Positions 58,069 through 64,000 of a stretch of DNA of 64,000 nucleotides are shown here, one piece after another. Positions within the stretch are counted from its first letter, which is position 1. Every line of letters begins with the position of its first letter. The notes below the pieces were generated by a model. That model had not been told where the DNA came from. It saw only the letters and a list, made by a program, of their open reading frames with translations, and ran no database searches. Made by a program: the position numbers and the translations under genes. The stretch is taken from the NCBI RefSeq assembly GCF_001664485.1, contig NZ_CP013635.1:62001-126000 (forward strand), given 5' to 3'. The DNA is from Rhizobium sp. N324 (lineage in GTDB: Bacteria; Pseudomonadota; Alphaproteobacteria; Rhizobiales; Rhizobiaceae).

Positions 58069-59111
58069 CGATAACCCCTGGGGCCACGGTTGTGGCGGAA
58101 AAGCGTGTGGTGAAGCGCAAGTTTCACAGTGAGATGTCGATGGCGCTGGTGCTGGTCGGCATTGCCCTTGCCTTCGAGATCCTCGGCTGGGTCTTCGTCG
58201 GCAGTTCGTTCCTCGGCAATGAGCAGCGCCTGTCGATCATCATCCTGCAGGTCTCGGTGATCGGCATTCTGGCCGTCGGCGTCACCCATGTCATCATCAC
58301 CGGCGGCATCGACCTGGCCTCCGGCTCGGTGGTCGGGCTGGCCGCCATGGTCGCCGCCTCGCTGGCGCAAAGCTCGACAGATGTGCGCGCCCTTTATCCC
58401 GCACTCACCGATCTCTCGCCGATCTGGCCGATCCTCGCCGGCCTCATCGTCGGCCTGCTGGCCGGATGGGTCAGCGGTCTCCTGATCGCCAAGACCGGCA
58501 TTCCCCCCTTCATCGCCACGCTCGGCATGATGGTCTGCGCCAGAGGTGTGGCCAAGTGGTACACGCTCGGACAGCCGATCGCTCTCCTGACGCCGCAATT
58601 CACCTGGCTCGGCAAGAGCTTCATCGTCTTCGGCTTTCCCGTGCCGCTGCCGGTGATCATCTTCCTCGGCGTCGCCGTGCTCTCCCACATCGCCCTCGGT
58701 TATACGCGCTACGGCAAATATACCTATGCGATCGGCTCCAATCCCCAGGCGGCGCGCGTCTCCGGCATCAATATCGGCGCCCATCTGATCAAGGTCTATG
58801 CCGTCGCCGGACTGCTGTCGGGGCTGGCCGGAGTGGTCACCGCAGCCCGGGCCGCATCCGCCCAGCCGACCATGGGCACCGCTTACGAACTCGACGCCAT
58901 CGCCGCAGCCGTCATCGGCGGAACATCGCTCGCCGGCGGCGCAGGACGCATCACCGGAACGCTGATCGGAACCATCATCCTCGGCATCATCACCTCAGGA
59001 TTCACATTCCTCAAGATCGGCTCCTACTACCAGGAGATCATCAAGGGAACCATCATCGTCCTTGCCGTCGTCATCGATCAATACAGGCGATCAAAACAAG
59101 CAAGAGCGTGA
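58065..59111 (+). CDS. Sugar ABC importer permease (RbsC/IatP-like)
   Basis: A 348-residue membrane protein with 8-10 hydrophobic helices ([40 protein letters not shown]). The CUT2 signature is [17 protein letters not shown] near residue 83, with [16 protein letters not shown] near 222. The ATG overlaps the ATPase stop in ATGA. It completes an intact three-gene importer. Confidence 0.92.
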   Translation: MTITPGATVVAEKRVVKRKFHSEMSMALVLVGIALAFEILGWVFVGSSFLGNEQRLSIIILQVSVIGILAVGVTHVIITGGIDLASGSVVGLAAMVAASLAQSSTDVRALYPALTDLSPIWPILAGLIVGLLAGWVSGLLIAKTGIPPFIATLGMMVCARGVAKWYTLGQPIALLTPQFTWLGKSFIVFGFPVPLPVIIFLGVAVLSHIALGYTRYGKYTYAIGSNPQAARVSGINIGAHLIKVYAVAGLLSGLAGVVTAARAASAQPTMGTAYELDAIAAAVIGGTSLAGGAGRITGTLIGTIILGIITSGFTFLKIGSYYQEIIKGTIIVLAVVIDQYRRSKQARA

Positions 59112-59181
59112 AACGACCGGTCGGCTTCGGCGAGAGAAATTCCGTCGAGAATGGCATTCAACGAATTGAAGAGGGAAGCAA

Positions 59182-60159
59182 ATGTCTGGTTTGCAGCTAC
59201 CACAGGACAAGCTGATCGAGGTTTACCGCAACATGCGGATGATCCGCCGCTTCGAGGAGCGGGTGATGGACGAGATGGCGACCGGCGACATTCCCGGCAA
59301 CACCCATCTTTATGCCGGTGAGGAGGCAAGCGCCGTCGGGGTCTGCCTGCATCTCGACGAGGGCGACTACATCTCCTCCACCCATCGCGGCCATGGTCAT
59401 TCGATCGCCAAGGGCGTCGACATCGACAGCATGATGGCGGAACTGTTCGGCAAGGCGAGCGGCACCTGCGGCGGCAAGGGCGGGTCGCAGCACATCGCCG
59501 ATCTGCGCAAGGGCATGCTCGGCGCCAACGGCATCGTCGCAGCTGGCGCGCCGATCACCTGCGGCGCGGCCCTGAGCGCCAAGCTTCTCGGCACCAGGCA
59601 CGTCGCCGTCGCCTTTGCCGGTGACGGCGCGATGAACGAGGGCGTCATGTCCGAGAGCTTCAACCTTGCCAAGATCTGGATGCTGCCGATCGTCTTCGTC
59701 ATCGAGGACAACGGTTTCGGGGAAGCCACCGCCAACGAGCACGTCTCCGCCGGCAGCTTCACCCGCCGCGCCGAGAGCTTCGACATCCCCGCCATCGAGG
59801 TCGACGGGACGGATGTGTTCAGCGTCTATGAGGCGGCCGGTCAAGCCGTTGCCCGCGCCCGCAACGGTGGCGGGCCGACGATGCTGCACGTCCATGTGCC
59901 GCGCTATTACGGCCACTATAGCGGCGATCCCGACAACTACCGCACACCGGAGGAAAAGGCGGCAATGCGCCGGGAGCGCGACTGCCTGATCAACTTCCGC
60001 AAACGGGTCGCCGAGGTGTCGCTGCTCGAGGCGGCCGAACTCGACGCCGTCGATCGGGCGGTTGACGCCGAAATCGACCGCGCCGTCGCTGCCGCGCGCG
60101 CCGCACCCTTCCCGCCCTTGTCGGCTCTGACCACCGACGTCTACGTCAAGTATCTGTAA
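59182..60159 (+). CDS. Acetoin/pyruvate dehydrogenase-type E1 alpha subunit
   Basis: A 325-residue ThDP-dependent subunit, most like AcoA. The ThDP motif is AGDGAMNEGVMSE near residue 151 to IEDNGFGEAT, with THRGHGHS and GKGGSQHI. Despite the same architecture as the E1 alpha at 32.7 kb, the two differ widely, so this is not a recent duplication. Its third-position GC is very high. It follows the permease by 70 bases with no terminator and begins the oxidative part of the operon. Confidence 0.87.
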   Translation: MSGLQLPQDKLIEVYRNMRMIRRFEERVMDEMATGDIPGNTHLYAGEEASAVGVCLHLDEGDYISSTHRGHGHSIAKGVDIDSMMAELFGKASGTCGGKGGSQHIADLRKGMLGANGIVAAGAPITCGAALSAKLLGTRHVAVAFAGDGAMNEGVMSESFNLAKIWMLPIVFVIEDNGFGEATANEHVSAGSFTRRAESFDIPAIEVDGTDVFSVYEAAGQAVARARNGGGPTMLHVHVPRYYGHYSGDPDNYRTPEEKAAMRRERDCLINFRKRVAEVSLLEAAELDAVDRAVDAEIDRAVAAARAAPFPPLSALTTDVYVKYL

Positions 60160-60170
60160 GGACGACGATC

Positions 60171-61178
60171 ATGCCCAAGAAATCCTTCCGCCAGGCCCTC
60201 AACGAGGCGCTCCATTCGGAAATGGCCCGTGATCCGCGCGTGATCATGATGGGTGAGGATCTGACAGGCGGCGCCGGCGCCAACGGCGTCAAGGACGCCT
60301 GGGGCGGGCCGTTCGGGGTCACCCGCGGGCTGCTCGATGCGTTCGGGCCCGAGCGCATCCGCGATACGCCGATCAGCGAAGCCGCCTTCATCGGCGCCGC
60401 CGCCGGCGCGGCCCTGACCGGCCTGCGCCCGATCGCCGAGATCATGTTCGTCGACTTTGCCGGCGTCTGCCTCGACCAGATCATGAACCAGGCCGCCAAG
60501 TTCCGCTATATGTTCGGCGGCCGCGCCAAGACCCCGCTCGTCATCCGCGCCACCTATGGCGCCGGCAGCCGTTCCGGCTCCCAGCACACCCAGGCGCTCT
60601 ATCCGATCTTCACCCATATTCCCGGCCTGAAGGTCGTCATCCCCTCCAATCCCTATGACGCCAAGGGGCTGCTGTTGCAGGCCATCCGTGACGACGACCC
60701 GGTCATCTTCCTCGAACACAAGATGCTTTACGACACCGTCGGCGAGGTGCCCGACGCCTCCTATACTATCCCGTTCGGCGAAGCCCGGGTGGTGCGCGAC
60801 GGCAAGGATGTGCTGATCGTGGCGATCGGACGGATGGTCGGCGTCGCCGAGGAAGCGGCCCGCCAGCTTGCGGCCGACGGCATCTCCGCCTGCGTCGTCG
60901 ATCCCCGCACCACCTCGCCGCTCGACGAGGAGACCCTGCTCGATGTCGCCGAAGGGATCGGCCGCATCATCATCGTCGACGAGGCCAATCCGCGCTGCAG
61001 CGTCGCCACCGACATCTCCGCGCTGTTTGCCGACAAATGCTTCGACGCGCTGAAGGCGCCGATCAAGCTCGTGACGGCGCCGCACACGCCGGTTCCCTAC
61101 GCCCCCAATCTCGAAGACGTCTATGTGCCGACGCCCGACGCCGTGGCCAAGGCCGCCAGATCCATCGTAAAGAGGTAA
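60171..61178 (+). CDS. Acetoin/pyruvate dehydrogenase-type E1 beta subunit
   Basis: A 335-residue subunit pairing with the preceding E1 alpha. Landmarks are MMGEDLTGGAGANGVKDAWG (the longer AcoB-type loop), TPISEAAFIGAAAGAALTGL and the C-terminal domain VVDPRTTSPLDEETLLDVAE. The AcoB-like loop supports the acetoin-type subgroup. Eleven bases separate it from E1 alpha. Confidence 0.88.
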   Translation: MPKKSFRQALNEALHSEMARDPRVIMMGEDLTGGAGANGVKDAWGGPFGVTRGLLDAFGPERIRDTPISEAAFIGAAAGAALTGLRPIAEIMFVDFAGVCLDQIMNQAAKFRYMFGGRAKTPLVIRATYGAGSRSGSQHTQALYPIFTHIPGLKVVIPSNPYDAKGLLLQAIRDDDPVIFLEHKMLYDTVGEVPDASYTIPFGEARVVRDGKDVLIVAIGRMVGVAEEAARQLAADGISACVVDPRTTSPLDEETLLDVAEGIGRIIIVDEANPRCSVATDISALFADKCFDALKAPIKLVTAPHTPVPYAPNLEDVYVPTPDAVAKAARSIVKR

Positions 61179-61183
61179 AGCCC

Positions 61184-62302
61184 ATGTCGCTTATCGAAGC
61201 TGTCACTGTTCCCAAATGGGGAATGACGATGACCGAAGGCACGATCACCCAATGGATGGTCAATGAGGGCGACACCATCGCCCGCGGTCAGGAAATCCTC
61301 GAGATCGAGACGACCAAGGTCACCAATGTCCTGGAGGCGGCGGCAAGCGGCACCTTGCGGCGCATCGTGCTGCAGCAGGGCACGACGGCGCCGGTCGGCG
61401 CCCTGGCCGGCGTCATCACCGACGATGCCGCGACCACTGAAGAGATCGACGCCTTCATCGCAACCTATGCCGACCGGCTGGGGGCGGGCGAGGGCGGTGA
61501 CGCCGGCAGCGCAGCACCGCGCATCGTCGAGGTCGAAGGCGGCACGGTCAACCTGCTCGAAGCCGGCGAGGGCGACGATGTCGTCCTGTTCCTGCACGGC
61601 TTCGGCGGCGATCTGTCGACCTGGCTGTTCAACCAGCCGCCGCTGGCCGAGACGATCCGCACGGTCGCGGTCGATCTGCCGGGGCACGGCGCCTCGTCGC
61701 CCGTCGACGGTGATGTGCTTGCCAAGATAGTCTCGGCCGTCAGCGCCGCGGTCCAGGATCTCGCGCCCGGCAGGCTCCATCTCGTCGGCCATTCCTTCGG
61801 CGGCGCCGTCGCCGCACGGATCGCCGCCGCCCAGCCGTCGCGCGTGGCGTCGCTGACATTGATCGCGCCGGTCGGCTTGAGCCGGCAGATGAGCCGCGAC
61901 TTCCTGGTCGACTTCATCGCCGCCGAACGGCGCCGGCCGCTTCTGAACGTGCTCGAGCGGCTGTTTGCCGATCCCGCCAAGATCACCAACGACATGGTCG
62001 AAGGAACCCTGCGCTTCAAGCGTCTCGAAGGCGTGCCGGAGGCATTGACGGCAATCGCCGACACCATCGCCGGCCAGGACGGCCAGTTGCTGTCGATCCG
62101 CGAACCGCTTGCCGGTCTTAACTGCCCCGTCATGCTGATCTGGGGCGAACAGGACCAGATCGTGCCCGTCCCAGACGCCGGCACCCTCCCGGCAAACCTC
62201 ACTCTGCGCATCCTGCCCGATACCGGCCATATGCCGCAAATGGAGGCATCCGCCACCGTCAATCAGGCAATCCTCGAAAATATCCGCAAAGCCTCACAAT
62301 AA
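61184..62302 (+). CDS. AcoC-type lipoyl-alpha/beta-hydrolase (dihydrolipoamide acyltransferase of acetoin system)
   Basis: A 372-residue fusion. Residues 1-80 are a lipoyl domain with the lipoyl Lys in IETTKVTN (about residue 45). Residues about 115-370 are an alpha/beta-hydrolase with the nucleophile Ser in VGHSFGGAV near 204, the Asp in WGEQDQIVP and the His in DTGHMPQ. The usual E3-binding and CAT-type catalytic domains of E2 are absent, as in AcoC of acetoin dehydrogenase. The ATG starts five bases after the E1 beta stop; the longer frame from 61037 overlaps E1 beta. No E3 gene follows in the window, so LpdA at 36.1 kb or another copy may serve. Confidence 0.85.
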   Translation: MSLIEAVTVPKWGMTMTEGTITQWMVNEGDTIARGQEILEIETTKVTNVLEAAASGTLRRIVLQQGTTAPVGALAGVITDDAATTEEIDAFIATYADRLGAGEGGDAGSAAPRIVEVEGGTVNLLEAGEGDDVVLFLHGFGGDLSTWLFNQPPLAETIRTVAVDLPGHGASSPVDGDVLAKIVSAVSAAVQDLAPGRLHLVGHSFGGAVAARIAAAQPSRVASLTLIAPVGLSRQMSRDFLVDFIAAERRRPLLNVLERLFADPAKITNDMVEGTLRFKRLEGVPEALTAIADTIAGQDGQLLSIREPLAGLNCPVMLIWGEQDQIVPVPDAGTLPANLTLRILPDTGHMPQMEASATVNQAILENIRKASQ

Positions 62303-62353
62303 TCGGGCTGGGCCCGGCAAAACGAACCTAACCATTAAATCGGGAGTACATCC

Positions 62354-63109
62354 ATGTCGCAACGTTTGTCAGGAAAGCGCGTCCTCCTAACCGGAGGCGT
62401 GGCAAATATCGGCCTTGCCATTCTAGAGGCTTTTGTTGCCGAGGGTGCAACCGTTTCTGTGGTCGATATCGACGCTGCCAAGGGTAGCGAAGTCGAAAAG
62501 CGCTTCGGCGACCGCGTTCGGTTTTTCAAGGCGGATATTTCGCAGGAAGACGAAATCAAGGCGGCAATCGACCAGTCGGTCACCTGGATGGAGGGGATGG
62601 ACACGCTCTGCCTGAATGCCGGCATCCAGCTTTCCGGCAGGGTCGAAGACTTTTCCACGCGTGACTGGGACAAGGTGTTCACCATTAATGTCCGCGCCAA
62701 TTTCATCTTCGCCAGGGAGTCGGTGAAACATCTGCGGGCCGCCGGCAAGTCTTCCATCGTGATGATGTCTTCGCTGGCCGGCAAGCGCGGCGCCCCCGGC
62801 CTGGTCGGTTACTCCTCGTCCAAAGCCGCGATCATCGGCCTCACAACCACGCTCGCAATCGAACTGGCGCGCGACGGTATCCGGGTCAATGCCGTGTGCC
62901 CGGGATGGATCGACACGCCGTTCAACCAGCCGGTCATCGATTTCATTGGGGGTCGGGAAAAGCAGGAATCGCTGGTCCCGATCGTCATTCCGCTTGGACG
63001 GCAAGCCACGCCCCAGGAGGTCGCGCCGCTCTTCGTCTATCTCGCCTCCGACGAGGCTTCCTACGTGACGGCCCAGGCGATCAACGTCGACGGCGGCATC
63101 TACAACTGA
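62354..63109 (+). CDS. Short-chain dehydrogenase/reductase (SDR)
   Basis: A 251-residue classical SDR. The nucleotide motif is TGGVANIG at about 13-20, NAG is in LCLNAGIQ, the catalytic Ser is in MMSSLAG near 136 and Tyr/Lys in GYSSSKAA near 153. The C-terminal VTAQAINVDGGIYN ends as expected. GGGAG precedes the ATG. In an acetoin-type operon it could handle a diol or alpha-hydroxyketone; a sugar or cyclitol dehydrogenase role is equally possible. Confidence 0.88.
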   Translation: MSQRLSGKRVLLTGGVANIGLAILEAFVAEGATVSVVDIDAAKGSEVEKRFGDRVRFFKADISQEDEIKAAIDQSVTWMEGMDTLCLNAGIQLSGRVEDFSTRDWDKVFTINVRANFIFARESVKHLRAAGKSSIVMMSSLAGKRGAPGLVGYSSSKAAIIGLTTTLAIELARDGIRVNAVCPGWIDTPFNQPVIDFIGGREKQESLVPIVIPLGRQATPQEVAPLFVYLASDEASYVTAQAINVDGGIYN

Positions 63110-63146
63110 TTGCGGGCAGCGGTCGAAAGCACAGAAAGGCGAGAAC

Positions 63147-63563
63147 ATGATCAAGTTGATTACACATGAGGCGGCTCTCAAAGCCCTTGAGGCCGGTGCA
63201 GCCAAAGCAAGAGAGCTCGGAGAGCCTTCGTCCCTGGCGATCGTTGATGCCGGCGGCAATCTGCTTGCCTTCCTGCGCGCCGACGACGCTGCGCTGTCGA
63301 CCGTCGAAATCGCGCAGGGCAAGGCGTACACCGCTCTGGCCCTGCGCTCGCCCTCCGACAACTGGCTGGAGTTGGTCCAGCCGGGGGCAGCGCTCTACGG
63401 GCTGGATGCCCTCGGCGGGCGCCGGCCGTTCGTTGTTTTCGGTGGCGGCCTACCGGTGCGCGACGGAAAGACCGTGATCGGAGGAGTGGGCGCCTCGGGC
63501 GGGCCGGTGGAGGCCGATATCGCCATTGCTGAGGTGATGGTGGCGGTGCTGCAAGCTGGTTAA
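63147..63563 (+). CDS. Cytoplasmic GlcG/HbpS-family (DUF336) protein
   Basis: A 138-residue GlcG-like protein: SLAIVDAGGNLLAFLRADDA near residue 28, RRPFVVFGGGLPVRDG near 92, then IGGVGASGGPVEADIAIAE. Unlike the protein at 46.3 kb it has no signal peptide. GlcG-like proteins are often found in operons for C2-C3 hydroxyacid or diol oxidation, with unknown roles (cobalamin- or haem-related chaperone activity has been suggested for relatives). GAAAGGCGAGAA lies upstream of the ATG. Confidence 0.82.
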   Translation: MIKLITHEAALKALEAGAAKARELGEPSSLAIVDAGGNLLAFLRADDAALSTVEIAQGKAYTALALRSPSDNWLELVQPGAALYGLDALGGRRPFVVFGGGLPVRDGKTVIGGVGASGGPVEADIAIAEVMVAVLQAG

Positions 63564-63676
63564 GCGTGCCTGACACGCCCGAACCAGGGGCGCCGCCGCC
63601 ATTGAAGCGGCAGCGCCCCAACTTTCCATGGCTGGCAATGGGAATACGTCCCAAGCCGAACAATCAGGATGATATC

Positions 63677-64000
63677 ATGTCTGAGCACTCTATCCGCCTC
63701 GAATGGAAGGCAGCGCCGCACGCGCAACAGCCGGCAACCTACAGTCGGGATCATAAGGCGACATACAGCGCGCAGGTCTCGGTGGCGGTGTCTGCCGCGT
63801 CTGCCTATCTCGGAAACAGCGATCTTGCCGATCCGGAGCAGCTTCTCGTCAACGCCCTGGCAAGCTGCCACATGCTCTACTTCCTGGCGATCTGCGAGGG
63901 GAACGGCTATATCGTCAGCAGCTATGAGGATGATGCCGTCGGCAAGGTATCGAAGAACCCGGATGGAACTTTCTGGGTATCGGATATCATTCTCCATCCC
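63677..64000 (+). CDS. OsmC/Ohr-family protein, 5' part only
   Basis: The first 108 residues of an OsmC-like protein, running off the window end. The active-site Cys region is visible (LLVNALASCHMLYFLAICEG). The start of the domain is a short N-terminal strand pair before it. OsmC proteins are peroxidases reducing organic hydroperoxides with a Cys pair, of which only the first Cys is in view. The ATG at 63677 has AGGATG close by. The gene is separated from GlcG by 110 bases and may be the last member of the operon or the first of another. Confidence 0.8.
   Translation, partial: MSEHSIRLEWKAAPHAQQPATYSRDHKATYSAQVSVAVSAASAYLGNSDLADPEQLLVNALASCHMLYFLAICEGNGYIVSSYEDDAVGKVSKNPDGTFWVSDIILHP

Noticed and set aside
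61121..62239. A 372-codon minus-strand frame opposite the AcoC-type gene
   Set aside because: Same reasons: antisense to a gene with clear catalytic motifs.

Overview
The window looks like an accessory, catabolism-rich region of an alphaproteobacterium, most likely a Rhizobium-type plasmid or chromid. This rests on gene content (many sugar/cyclitol ABC transporters, Gfo/Idh dehydrogenases, LacI, SorC and RpiR regulators), on the moderately high G+C, and on LpdA and ThiE proteins that read like rhizobial orthologues I remember. No database search was run. There are no rRNA or tRNA genes, no CRISPR array and no phage genes. One complete IS3-family element is present.

Region 1 (about 0.5-20.5 kb) is a catabolic regulon centred on an RpiR-type regulator. 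A leftward operon encodes an amidohydrolase, a DUF59 protein, a glyoxalase-like protein and a D-2-hydroxyacid dehydrogenase. A divergent rightward operon encodes a class III aminotransferase, HyuA- and HyuB-type hydantoinase/oxoprolinase subunits, a SnoaL-like protein, a GMC oxidoreductase and a fumarylacetoacetase-family hydrolase. A second rightward operon encodes a CUT1 ABC importer plus ThiE. All three promoters carry the same rigid 46-bp operator-promoter module, so they are very probably one regulon. The substrate is unknown; the enzymes suggest a nitrogen-containing, possibly lactam- or imide-like compound.

Region 2 (20.6-42.3 kb) holds a frameshifted Gfo/Idh gene, a LysR regulator, a pair of unrecognised genes, a leftward CUT1 sugar importer with a PfkB kinase, and a divergent SorC regulator. 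Then come a SAF-domain dehydrogenase and a complete 2-oxoacid dehydrogenase complex (E1 alpha, E1 beta, E2, and E3 behind a terminator), a class II fructose-bisphosphate aldolase, a chemoreceptor and a HAD phosphatase. The block is bracketed by the intact thiE and a decayed thiE 3' fragment in direct orientation.

Region 3 (42.7-64 kb) starts with the IS element. Next to it is a sensor kinase, response regulator and secreted HbpS/GlcG-like protein, an arrangement like the HbpS-SenS-SenR system. Two paralogous LacI regulators then flank Gfo/Idh dehydrogenases, a DUF4392 protein, a sugar-phosphate-isomerase-like TIM barrel, an inositol/ribose-type ABC importer, a second (acetoin-type) E1 alpha/E1 beta/AcoC set, an SDR, a GlcG-like protein and an OsmC gene cut by the window end. 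Two promoters here are near copies: each has two LacI-type operators 32 bp apart overlapping the -35 and -10 boxes. Single operators occur beside the IS and before the second lacI gene.

Overall the window is a set of import-plus-oxidation modules, each tied to its own regulator. The strongest new observations are the two families of repeated operator-promoter modules, the kinase-regulator-HbpS triad, two one-base frameshifts in G tracts, a terminator just upstream of lpdA, and the duplicated thiE end.
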